A stretch of 64,000 nt of DNA from Parvibaculum sp049651025 (GTDB taxonomy: Bacteria; Pseudomonadota; Alphaproteobacteria; Parvibaculales; Parvibaculaceae): NCBI RefSeq assembly GCF_049651025.1, contig NZ_JBASBH010000032.1:1-64000 (forward strand), given 5' to 3'. Of this stretch, positions 51,907-59,296 are shown one piece after another (within the stretch, counting starts at the first letter, position 1; every line of letters starts with the position of its first letter). The notes beneath the pieces are model-generated. The model was not told where the DNA came from. It saw only the letters and a list, made by a program, of their open reading frames with translations, and ran no database searches. Made by a program: the position numbers and the translations under genes.

Positions 51907-52419
51907 GTGCCCACCTTGCTTTCAGATTGGCGTCTCATGACGCATGACGACATTGGCCATGTCGATCAGATCGGCCGCATCGTCCATCCGGGCTTTCCCG
52001 AAGACATCGCCGTCATGCAGAACCGGCTGGCGCTCTTTCCCGATGGCTGCTTCATAGCCGATGGCGAAGAGGCGCGCCTCGGCTATGCGATCTCGCACCC
52101 ATCCGTCGTCGGCAAGCCCGCACCGCTCAATACGGTGCTTGGCGCACTCGACCCGCAAGCCGACTGCCTGTTCCTGCATGATGTCGCGCTGACCGAAGCC
52201 TCGCGCGGCCTCGGCCTCGGCCGCTCGCTTCTGGACAGGCTGAAGGCCGTCGCCGCGCAGACAGGCTTCTGCCGCCTCGGCCTCGTCTCGGTCAACAACT
52301 CGCGCGCCTATTGGCAGGCGCAAGGGTTCGGCATTTATGAAAATGGCGATGAAGCCCTCGCTGCAAAGCTCGCTTCATACGAATCCGATGCGGCCTATAT
52401 GACGCTCGACCTCGTCTGA
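51907..52419 (+). CDS. GNAT family N-acetyltransferase
   Basis: 170-residue acetyltransferase. Acetyl-CoA site LHDVALTEASRGLGLGRSLLDRL (Q/RxxGxG/A form RGLGLG) and the terminal LGLVSVNNSRAYWQAQGFGIYE strand are typical. Start is GTG 51907; ATG 51937 is an alternative. It follows the zinc operon by about 108 bases. Substrate unknown. Confidence 0.82.
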   Translation: MPTLLSDWRLMTHDDIGHVDQIGRIVHPGFPEDIAVMQNRLALFPDGCFIADGEEARLGYAISHPSVVGKPAPLNTVLGALDPQADCLFLHDVALTEASRGLGLGRSLLDRLKAVAAQTGFCRLGLVSVNNSRAYWQAQGFGIYENGDEALAAKLASYESDAAYMTLDLV

Positions 52420-52421
52420 GA

Positions 52422-53171
52422 TCAGCGCCAGGCTTCGACGTCGCGATACTTGCGCTGAATGGGCTTCACCAGCTGGTCGCGCTCTTCCGTTTTCCGCGCG
52501 ACATAAAGCATGCACGCCTCCGCGCCGCCAACATTGAACCTGTCTACAGACGGCAGATCGACGAGTTGCGGATTGTCGGTTATTCCGCAGCCCATCGCGG
52601 TGCATCTCGTCGTCTTGAAACCATTGTCTTCATAAAAATCATGAAGCAGCGTCGGGTTCAAATTATAGAAGCCGTGATTGAGCATGTTCATCGGCACGTC
52701 GTGGAAAATGAACCCGCCTTCCCTGACGAGCTTCGCGCAATTGAACAGCGCGGTAGCAATATCGAAAACATGCTCCGTCGTGCCACCATCGATGACGACG
52801 TCGTATTTTCCGGCGAGCTGCGATGGAATGGGCTCGCCCATATCGTGAATGATTTCGCTGCCCTCATATTTCGTAAAATCGATGACATCGACTTTCACGT
52901 TCCCGTAAAGACGGAAGAATGAATCGAGCGTAGGAACAACCGATATGAGCTGCGGATTGCCGCCATGAATGGCGAGCAATTTTTCCCGGTTCGCACGACC
53001 GCGCAAGACCGACCGCCAATCGACACCGGGAAAAAATCGATCATAGGCCGCGTCGCTGACGATCACGTCTGCATATGCCAATGACAAGACATTGATCTGT
53101 TCGCGAGCCCTCAAGGCCGGGTCCCTGAATATGCCCTCGAGTATCATGAGATCGCCGACAGATATGCCCAT
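52422..53171 (-). CDS. Methyltransferase-like protein of unknown function
   Basis: 249 residues. The strand-turn DVVIDGGTTEHVFDIATALFNCAKLVREGGFIFHDVPMN (about 125-165) looks like the middle of a class I methyltransferase, but the usual motif I glycine cluster is missing, so catalysis is doubtful. Helices at the N terminus are family-specific. Convergent with the GNAT gene. Proteins of this type occur near glycan or surface genes elsewhere, not here. Confidence 0.55.
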   Translation of the reverse strand: MGISVGDLMILEGIFRDPALRAREQINVLSLAYADVIVSDAAYDRFFPGVDWRSVLRGRANREKLLAIHGGNPQLISVVPTLDSFFRLYGNVKVDVIDFTKYEGSEIIHDMGEPIPSQLAGKYDVVIDGGTTEHVFDIATALFNCAKLVREGGFIFHDVPMNMLNHGFYNLNPTLLHDFYEDNGFKTTRCTAMGCGITDNPQLVDLPSVDRFNVGGAEACMLYVARKTEERDQLVKPIQRKYRDVEAWR

Positions 53172-53240
53172 AGCCCGCCCTTTGCCGAAAGCCTTCGGTT
53201 AACAGAGCGGAAACCTTACGATCGATCCGGTAACAAATTA

Positions 53241-53786
53241 CTAACCGTGTTCGGCCCGAGCTTCATGAACGCTCACATCGTTCGCTGGCAGCGGCTTCGT
53301 GATCGGACCATGCGCATGGCCGAAAGCACCGAGGTCCAACTCGCGAAAAAGCAGCCGCCTCAAATCGACCGGTCCCGGCATGGTCAGCCGGCCCGGAGGC
53401 ACCGGACCGAAACCCACCTTGGAATAGTAAGGCTCATCGCCGACGAGGATGACGAGCTTGTAACCAAGTTCCTTCGCGTCGGCGAGACCGCGCCGCATCA
53501 TGTTGATACCGACGCCCTGCCCCCGCAGCGCAGGCTCGACCGCCAGCGGCCCGAGCATAAGGCCCGGCACGCCGCCGATCACCACCGGCCAGAAGGTGAG
53601 CGAACCGATCAGCCGCCGCTCCGCGCCCTCGCCCATGAAGGCGACATAGGAAAGTTCGGGCACGGCGCTATTGCCCTCACGCAGCCGTTGCGCGGTCTTG
53701 GCGTAGCGGCCAGGGCCGAAGGAAAGGTCGAGAAGAGCGTCGATGGCAGCCGCGTGTTCGGGCCGTTGGTGTTCGATATCAAACAT
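53241..53786 (-). CDS. GNAT family N-acetyltransferase
   Basis: 181-residue acetyltransferase of the YhbS-like group: LMLGPLAVEPALRGQGVGINMMRRGL gives the acetyl-CoA loop (RGQGVG), and LVILVGDEPYYSKVGFGPVPP the end strand. Start at 53786 (MFDIEHQRPEH); an upstream ATG at 53813 is possible. No neighbour gives a substrate hint. Confidence 0.85.
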   Translation of the reverse strand: MFDIEHQRPEHAAAIDALLDLSFGPGRYAKTAQRLREGNSAVPELSYVAFMGEGAERRLIGSLTFWPVVIGGVPGLMLGPLAVEPALRGQGVGINMMRRGLADAKELGYKLVILVGDEPYYSKVGFGPVPPGRLTMPGPVDLRRLLFRELDLGAFGHAHGPITKPLPANDVSVHEARAEHG

Positions 53787-53813
53787 GGGATCGTCTTTCG
53801 GACGGAAGATCAT

Positions 53814-54132
53814 GAGCCTGAATGGTGGGAGGCATCCGCCGCAAGGCCCACACGGAGCACATCAGGCCCCGGGCAAACCCCATGCGCAACGGCGCGCCTG
53901 GCCGAGAGCCTCGCGGCCCTCGAACCCCATTCGTCGTCGCTGAATCGAAAGACACGCCATGGCCAAACCCTGCTGGGCTCCGAAAGATCCATACCGAACG
54001 CCAGCCCGATAGCATGCGCCCGACCCAACGTAAAGCACTAGCTCCGCGCGCCAATCGTTAAAAGGCTGGAAAGCCCTGCCTCCCATCGGCTAGCTTGCCC
54101 TCAAATCCAAACATGAAGCAGGGAGAACGGTC
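53814..54132. other. Intergenic region with a potential structured segment
   Basis: About 320 bases without a recognisable gene, though both strands are open for 70-90 codons because stops are rare in GC-rich DNA. GAATGG (53820-53825) and CCATTC (53926-53931) can close a structure containing smaller hairpins such as GGCCG/CGGCC. It could be a non-coding RNA or a leader; I do not recognise it. Confidence 0.35.
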
Positions 54133-55047
54133 ATGGGACTTCTCGAAGGCAAGGTAGTGCTGGTCACGGGTGCCGCAGGCGGCATCGGCAAGGAATGCGC
54201 GATGATCGCAGCGGCGCAGGGCGCCAAAGTGGTCGTCAACGATCTGGGCGGCAGCGTCAAAGGCGGCGACGAAGGCAATGCCTCGGCAGCCCAGAAGACC
54301 GTCGACGAAATCAAGGCTGCAGGCGGCGAAGCGGTTGCGAACTCCGACAGCGTTGCCCTGAAGTCCGGCGCGCAGAACATGATCACCCAGGCGCTCGACA
54401 CTTTCGGCGGCCTCCACTCGATCATCAGCCCGGCAGGCATCCTGCGCGACGGCATGTTCCACAAGATGCCCGACGAAGACTGGGACCAGGTGCTCGAAGT
54501 GCATCTGAAGGGCAGCTACAACATCACCCGCGCCGCCATCAATCACTTCCGTGAGCAGCAGGAAGGCAGCTTCGTCCTCTTCACCTCGACGAGCGGTCTC
54601 ATCGGCAATATCGGCCAGGCGAACTACGCCGCCGCCAAGATGGGCATTGCCGGTCTGTCGCGCATCATCGCCATGGAAGGCGCGGCAAAGAACGTGCGCT
54701 CCAACATCATCGCGCCCTTCGCCTGGACGCGCATGATCGCCACCATTCCGGTGAAGGACGAAGCCTCGGCAAAGCGCGTCGAGCGCATGAAGAATGCGAT
54801 GCGCGCCGAACAGGTCGGCAACTTCGCCGTCGCGCTCGCCGCTCCGAGTTGCAACGCCAACGGCCAGATCTTCGCCGTGCGCGGCAACGAGCTGGTGCTC
54901 TTCTCCCAGCCCCGCCCGGTCAAGAGCGTCGCCCGCATCGACGGCTGGACGCCCGAAACCATCCTCACCCACGCCTTCCCGGCGATGGAAGGCGGCTATA
55001 CCGACCTCGGCGCGACCTCGGCGGTCTTCACCTGGGAACCTGTGTAA
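54133..55047 (+). CDS. SDR family oxidoreductase, 3-hydroxyacyl-CoA dehydrogenase type
   Basis: 304-residue short-chain dehydrogenase resembling the dehydrogenase part of peroxisomal multifunctional enzyme type 2. Cofactor motif TGAAGGIG, NDLGG with the added loop GGSVKGGDEG, catalytic Ser in LFTSTSG and Tyr-x-x-x-Lys in YAAAK. Likely oxidises a 3-hydroxyacyl-CoA or related alcohol with NAD. The MaoC hydratase half is not present. A terminator lies at 55116. Confidence 0.85.
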   Translation: MGLLEGKVVLVTGAAGGIGKECAMIAAAQGAKVVVNDLGGSVKGGDEGNASAAQKTVDEIKAAGGEAVANSDSVALKSGAQNMITQALDTFGGLHSIISPAGILRDGMFHKMPDEDWDQVLEVHLKGSYNITRAAINHFREQQEGSFVLFTSTSGLIGNIGQANYAAAKMGIAGLSRIIAMEGAAKNVRSNIIAPFAWTRMIATIPVKDEASAKRVERMKNAMRAEQVGNFAVALAAPSCNANGQIFAVRGNELVLFSQPRPVKSVARIDGWTPETILTHAFPAMEGGYTDLGATSAVFTWEPV

Positions 55048-55065
55048 GGTTTGTATTTTATCCCT

Positions 55066-55090
55066 CATGCCCCGACTTGATCGGGGCATG
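55066..55090. repeat. Short palindromic repeat
   Basis: Perfect hairpin CATGCCCCGA / TCGGGGCATG around CTTGA. It is one half of the two-hairpin units at 1680 and 23795, with the same CTTGA loop as 23798-23820. Confidence 0.75.
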
Positions 55091-55115
55091 TCGGATATAG
55101 GAACTGGACATCAAG

Positions 55116-55143
55116 ACGGCGGCACCCATATAAGTGCCGCCGT
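55116..55143 (+). terminator. Terminator between the SDR gene and the ArfA-like gene
   Basis: Perfect 10-bp stem ACGGCGGCAC / GTGCCGCCGT with an 8-base loop, followed by TTTGCTT. It stops the SDR transcript, and ends only 9 bases before the ArfA-like Shine-Dalgarno. Confidence 0.8.
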
Positions 55144-55163
55144 TTGCTTGTCAGGAGGTTCCG

Positions 55164-55442
55164 ATGGCAATTCGAAAGAAAGCGCCGCCCAGGCCGATCA
55201 ATGTGGCGGCAAGGTCTCTGGGCGACCGCAAGTTCGCTCAGCGGGTCGTCAAAAACAAAAAGACCTACGACAGAAAAAGGCGCGACGCCGAAGGGCTCGC
55301 GCCTTTTCATTTGCCCGCGGCCTTCTTGCCCTTCGCCTTGTTCTCGCCATTGAGCCAGCGTGCCTTGCCCGGGCCGAACTCTTCCACCGCGAAATCCACA
55401 AACGCCCGAACCTTGGCCGACAAATGCTGCGTATGCGGATAG
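55164..55442 (+). CDS. ArfA-like alternative ribosome-rescue factor, likely non-stop
   Basis: Strong AGGAGG (55153-55158) precedes ATG 55164. The first 45 codons give a small basic protein with Asn13, then SLGDRKFAQRVVKNKKTYDRK. Aligned by eye to E. coli ArfA this keeps Asn (13 versus 14), L-x-D-x-x-F-x-QRV-x-KNKK and Y-x-RK, the ribosome- and mRNA-channel-binding core. A strong intrinsic terminator (55275-55307) lies inside the frame, so most transcripts should end near codon 47 with no stop codon, as for E. coli arfA. The formal stop at 55442 lies antisense to the LysR gene and that tail is not protein-like. Confidence 0.7.
   Translation: MAIRKKAPPRPINVAARSLGDRKFAQRVVKNKKTYDRKRRDAEGLAPFHLPAAFLPFALFSPLSQRALPGPNSSTAKSTNARTLADKCCVCG
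55275..55307. terminator. Intrinsic terminator inside the ArfA-like frame, shared with the LysR gene
   Basis: AAAAGGCGCGA (55275-55285) pairs perfectly with TCGCGCCTTTT (55297-55307); the 11-base loop folds further (GCC-GAAG-GGC). T-runs end both strands. On the plus strand it sits within the ArfA-like codons; on the minus strand it starts at the stop of the LysR gene (55307-55309). Confidence 0.85.
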
Positions 55443-56257
55443 ATTACATGCAGCGTCAGCGGCTCCGGCTCCCATTCTTCCAACACCGCGACAAGCGCGC
55501 CGCTACGCAAGGCGTCGGCGCACAGGAATAGCGGCGCGACGCTGAGCGCCTGCCCGGCCATCAGAACGCCCTCCATCACATCGGCATTGTTCGACAGAAA
55601 GGCGCCCTTCACCTCGACCTGAAAGAACTTGCCGCCCGGCTCGCGGAACGCGACGATCTCCGGCCGCGCCGCCACCGAGTAGAGGTTGAAGGCATGCTGC
55701 GCGAGATCGCGAGGATGTTTGGGAACGCCATGCGCCTTGAAATAATCCGGCGTGCCGACAATCACGCGACGCACAGGCGCAAGCTGCCGCGCAATGAGGC
55801 TTGAATCATCAAGCGTCGATATGCGCAGGCTTACATCAAACCCTTCTTCGAGCAGATCGACCCGCCGGTCATTAAGCACCAGCTCGACGGTGAGTTCGGG
55901 ATAGCGCGCGAGAAACTTCGGCATGACCGGCCCAAGCTCGCGAATGCCGAACGTCATCGGCGCATTGACGCGTAGCTTTCCGCGCACCGCACCTTCAATG
56001 CAATTGGCGTCGCGCTCGGCTTCAGCCGCCTCCGCAACGATGCGCGAGGCGCGCTCGAAAACGACCGTCCCGGCTTCGGTAAGGCTGAGTTTGCGCGTCG
56101 TGCGGTTCAGAAGCCGCACATGAAGCGCGTCTTCCAGCTCCGAAATCTGGCGGCTGACCATGGATTTCGACAGCTTCAGCGCTTCTGCCGCCGCCGTGAA
56201 ACTCCCCAGTTCGACAACCTTGGCGTAGATGGCGAAGGCGTTCAGATCAAGGACCAT
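55307..56257 (-). CDS. LysR family transcriptional regulator
   Basis: 316-residue LysR regulator. HTH at about 3-60 (FTAAAEALKLSKSMVSRQISELEDALHVRLLNR) and a periplasmic-binding-like sensor domain. Start at 56257 has GGAG 8 bases before; 56269 is possible. Divergent from wrbA with operator-like repeats between, as in the E. coli YhaJ neighbourhood (yqjG-yhaK), where the regulator responds to quinone-like compounds. That role is inferred from neighbours. Confidence 0.9.
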   Translation of the reverse strand: MVLDLNAFAIYAKVVELGSFTAAAEALKLSKSMVSRQISELEDALHVRLLNRTTRKLSLTEAGTVVFERASRIVAEAAEAERDANCIEGAVRGKLRVNAPMTFGIRELGPVMPKFLARYPELTVELVLNDRRVDLLEEGFDVSLRISTLDDSSLIARQLAPVRRVIVGTPDYFKAHGVPKHPRDLAQHAFNLYSVAARPEIVAFREPGGKFFQVEVKGAFLSNNADVMEGVLMAGQALSVAPLFLCADALRSGALVAVLEEWEPEPLTLHVIYPHTQHLSAKVRAFVDFAVEEFGPGKARWLNGENKAKGKKAAGK

Positions 56258-56272
56258 TTGTTGCTCCATCAA

Positions 56273-56303
56273 GAACAATCTGTTCCAAAAAACATGAATT
56301 GTT
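56273..56303. promoter_or_regulatory. Candidate LysR operator
   Basis: Perfect repeat GAACA-ATC-TGTTC (56273-56285), and a wider pair AACAAT (56274-56279) / ATTGTT (56298-56303). It lies between the divergent LysR and wrbA genes, overlapping the LysR 5' end, which suits autoregulation and activation of wrbA. Confidence 0.55.
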
Positions 56304-56376
56304 TCGCTACGAGAAGCAAATAGATTTGATCCACGAAATTGATTTGCCCCATCGGGGCTTTCTTCTGGAGGGTTAT

Positions 56377-56985
56377 ATGTCTGCCAATACGCGCGTTCTG
56401 GTGCTCTATCACAGCTCATGGGGCCATATTGAAAAGATGGCCGAAGCGGTCGCCGAAGGCGCACGCTCCGAAGCTGGCGTTGATGTCGACATCAAGCGCG
56501 TACCGGAAACCATGCCTGCGGAAATGATGGCGCAAGCCCATATGAAGGTCGATCAGAAGGCGCCCGTCGCGACGCCTGACGAACTCGCCAATTATGATGC
56601 GATCATTTTCGGCACGCCCACCCGCTTCGGCAATATGTCAGGCCAGATGCGCAACTTCCTCGACCAGACCGGCGCGCTCTGGGCAACCGGCAAGCTGATC
56701 GGCAAGGTCGGCAGCGTCTTCACCTCGACGGGCACCGGCATTGGCAATGAGTCTACAATCCTGACGACGCATGTAACGCTGCTGCATCAGGGCATGGTCA
56801 TCGTCGGCGTGCCTTTCGGCGCACCGGGCATCGGCGATATTTCGGAAGTGCATGGCGGCTCGTTCTACGGTGCCGGCACGATCGCAGGCTCGGACGGTTC
56901 GCGCCAGCCGAGCGAAGTGGAACTCGGCATGGCGAAGTTCCAGGGCGCGCATGTCGCACGCATCGCAAAAAAGTTGAAGAACTGA
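56377..56985 (+). CDS. wrbA: NAD(P)H:quinone oxidoreductase, WrbA family
   Basis: 202-residue flavodoxin-like enzyme: VLVLYHSSWGHIEKMAEAVAEG (FMN phosphate loop), FGTPTRFGNMSGQMRNFLDQTG, TSTGTGIGNESTILTTHVTLLHQGM and EVHGGSFYGAGTIAGSDGSRQPSEVE are hallmark WrbA blocks. It reduces quinones by two electrons, avoiding semiquinones. Start at 56377 follows GGAGGG. First of a wrbA-pirin-GST set. Confidence 0.95.
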   Translation: MSANTRVLVLYHSSWGHIEKMAEAVAEGARSEAGVDVDIKRVPETMPAEMMAQAHMKVDQKAPVATPDELANYDAIIFGTPTRFGNMSGQMRNFLDQTGALWATGKLIGKVGSVFTSTGTGIGNESTILTTHVTLLHQGMVIVGVPFGAPGIGDISEVHGGSFYGAGTIAGSDGSRQPSEVELGMAKFQGAHVARIAKKLKN

Positions 56986-57084
56986 ACTGGTTTCGCGGGG
57001 CGATTGATCCGCTCCGTACCCGGCCAGCGGCTTCCCCTCCCCCCGTGTCGCTGGCCGGGAGAATTCTTGAAAGGAGCGAATAAA

Positions 57085-57795
57085 ATGATCGACGTCAGAC
57101 CTCTCGAAAGTCTCGGCGGAGCCGATCACGGTTGGCTCAATGCAAAGCATCATTTCTCCTTCGCCGACTATCACGATCCGGCCCGCATGGGCTGGGGTCC
57201 CTTGCGCGTCTGGAATGACGACCGCATCCAGGGCGGCACGGGCTTCCCGCCCCATGGTCATCGCGACATGGAAATCATCACCTATGTCCGCAAAGGCGCG
57301 GTCACACATCGCGATCACCTGAACAATGAAGGCCGCACGGTCGCGGGCGACGTTCAGGTCATGTCGGCAGGCACGGGCATCCAGCACGAGGAATGGAACC
57401 TCGAAAAGGATGACACAACGCTTTTCCAGATCTGGATCGAACCCCGCGAAAAGGGCATCCGTCCGCGCTGGGAGGCAGCGACCTTCCCGAAATCCGACCG
57501 CAAGAACCAGCTTGTACAGCTTGCAAGCGGAAAGCCCGATGCGCCGGCCGAAGCGCTCTACATCGCGCAGGATGCGTCGATCCTCGGCGCAACGCTTGAT
57601 GACGGCCAGGAGGTCACGCTCGATCTCGCACCCGGCCGCCTCGCCTATCTCGTGCCTGCAAAGGGCAGCGTCACCGTCAACGGCGTCGCCGTGCCCGAGC
57701 GTGCAGGCGCCGCAATCAAGGGCGAGGAGCGTCTCGTCATACGGGCTGCGGGCGATGCGGAAATTCTGCTCGCCGACCTGCCGCCTCACGCATAA
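57085..57795 (+). CDS. Pirin family protein (YhaK-like quercetinase)
   Basis: 236-residue bicupin. Metal ligands His57, His59, His101 and Glu103 (PPHGHRDMEI and IQHEEWN) match the pirin site. Bacterial members can oxidise quercetin and sense redox state. AAGGAG precedes ATG 57085. It follows wrbA by 99 bases and precedes the GST by 12, implying a common quinone or flavonoid role. Confidence 0.92.
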   Translation: MIDVRPLESLGGADHGWLNAKHHFSFADYHDPARMGWGPLRVWNDDRIQGGTGFPPHGHRDMEIITYVRKGAVTHRDHLNNEGRTVAGDVQVMSAGTGIQHEEWNLEKDDTTLFQIWIEPREKGIRPRWEAATFPKSDRKNQLVQLASGKPDAPAEALYIAQDASILGATLDDGQEVTLDLAPGRLAYLVPAKGSVTVNGVAVPERAGAAIKGEERLVIRAAGDAEILLADLPPHA

Positions 57796-57807
57796 GGAAC
57801 AGACATC

Positions 57808-58797
57808 ATGGGACTGCTCGTCGAAGGCAAATGGCAGGACAAATGGTATGACACCGGCAAAACTGGCGGGCGCTTCGTCCGCCAGGATGCCGCCTTCCGC
57901 AACTGGATAACGTCCGACGGTTCAGCCGGGCCGACAGGCGAAGAAGGCTTCAAGGCCGAAGCAGGCCGCTACCATCTCTATGTCTCGCTCGCCTGTCCCT
58001 GGGCGCATCGCACCTTGATCTTCCGCAAGCTGAAGCGACTGGAAGATAAAATCTCGATCACGATTGTCGATCCGCTGATGCTGGAAGAAGGCTGGACGAT
58101 CACCGGCAATTTTCCGGGCACGCTGCCCGATACGGTGAACGGCAAGACGCGCTTGCACGAAATCTACAGTCTCGCAAAACCCGACTATACGGGCCGCGTC
58201 ACCGTGCCCGTACTCTGGGACAAGACGCGCAGCACAATCGTCTCGAACGAATCCGCCGACATCATCCGCATGCTCAACTCGGCCTTCAACCGCCTCGAAG
58301 GCGTGAACGCGACGCTCGATTTCTACCCCGAAAAACTACGACCCGAAATCGACCGCATCAACAAGGTCGTCTATGACGGCATCAACAACGGCGTCTACAA
58401 GGCGGGCTTTGCAACGACGCAGGCCGCATATGAAGACGCTGTGACGGCTCTTTTCGACGAACTGGATTCTGTCGAAGCGCGCCTTGCCTCACAGCGCTAT
58501 CTCGCAGGCGAGCGCCTCACGGAAGCCGACTGGCGTCTCTTCACCACGCTGGTGCGGTTCGATGCCGTCTATCACGGCCACTTCAAATGCAACCTGCGAC
58601 GCATCGCCGACTATCCGAGCTTGTGGAACTACACGCGCGAGCTTTATCAGGTGCCGGGTATCGCAGACACAGTGAACCTCGATCACATCAAGCATCACTA
58701 TTACGCAAGCCACCGGACGATCAATCCGACCGGCATCGTTCCATTAGGACCGATCATCGACTTCACCGCGCCGCATGATCGCGCGCTTATGAGCTGA
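57808..58797 (+). CDS. Glutathionyl-hydroquinone reductase (YqjG-type GST)
   Basis: 329-residue Xi-class glutathione transferase. Catalytic Cys63 in LACPWAHRTLIFRKLK, the CPWA motif of these enzymes, with ETAD-like NESADIIRMLN and the C-terminal RPTEADWRLFTTLVRFD region. It reduces glutathionyl-hydroquinones to hydroquinones with glutathione. Fits with wrbA and pirin in the same operon. Confidence 0.93.
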   Translation: MGLLVEGKWQDKWYDTGKTGGRFVRQDAAFRNWITSDGSAGPTGEEGFKAEAGRYHLYVSLACPWAHRTLIFRKLKRLEDKISITIVDPLMLEEGWTITGNFPGTLPDTVNGKTRLHEIYSLAKPDYTGRVTVPVLWDKTRSTIVSNESADIIRMLNSAFNRLEGVNATLDFYPEKLRPEIDRINKVVYDGINNGVYKAGFATTQAAYEDAVTALFDELDSVEARLASQRYLAGERLTEADWRLFTTLVRFDAVYHGHFKCNLRRIADYPSLWNYTRELYQVPGIADTVNLDHIKHHYYASHRTINPTGIVPLGPIIDFTAPHDRALMS

Positions 58798-58806
58798 GCG
58801 GCACCG

Positions 58807-59166
58807 CTAATGTTTCACAAACCTGCTGACGGCAACCATGCTGCGGTGGTCGTCATAGCGGTCCATCGGATTGAGGCTCCAGTGAAAAGCCTTGAGCGCA
58901 GGGCTTCCATTCTGGCGAACGTCGAGATCGACGCCGGACGTGACGCAGAAATTCTGCGAATGCCGCGAACGGCGAAAATCGCCGCAGAACCGCACCGACT
59001 TGCGCAGCAACCCCAGTTGCTCGTCATTGAGGCGGGAAAGCGATGCCTCGTCATGCGGCAGCGCCGCCACGTCGAAGTCTTCCGCGGCAAAGGCCGCAAT
59101 CGGAATGGCCGGTCCGATTGCCGACAGAGCCAGGACGGCTGAGAAAATAAAAGCGCTTCCTTTCAT
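58807..59166 (-). CDS. Secreted protein of unknown function
   Basis: 119 residues. Clear signal peptide, cleavage likely after AAFA (about residue 25), then an acidic helix (EASLSRLNDEQLGLLRKSVRFCGDF) and two Cys that could bond. Strong GAGGAGGAG precedes ATG 59166. No family recognised. Convergent with the GST gene, 9 bases apart. Confidence 0.7.
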   Translation of the reverse strand: MKGSAFIFSAVLALSAIGPAIPIAAFAAEDFDVAALPHDEASLSRLNDEQLGLLRKSVRFCGDFRRSRHSQNFCVTSGVDLDVRQNGSPALKAFHWSLNPMDRYDDHRSMVAVSRFVKH

Positions 59167-59296
59167 CATCTCCTCCTCAATCCACAACCGCCCCTTGGGA
59201 CAATCTTGCTCCCTCTTTCCAACAAAACGCTAGCCGCCTTGCTTTCGCTCCGTAGAATGAAACGAAGAAAACAACAAATTCGAGGGAGATGGCGAG

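Noticed and set aside
53779..54061. Several 70-90 codon frames on both strands
   Set aside because: No ribosome binding sites, no family pattern, mutually overlapping; treated as an uncalled region.
55308..55442. C-terminal extension of the ArfA-like ORF
   Set aside because: It lies after an intrinsic terminator, is antisense to the LysR gene and has no ArfA-like sequence; probably not translated.
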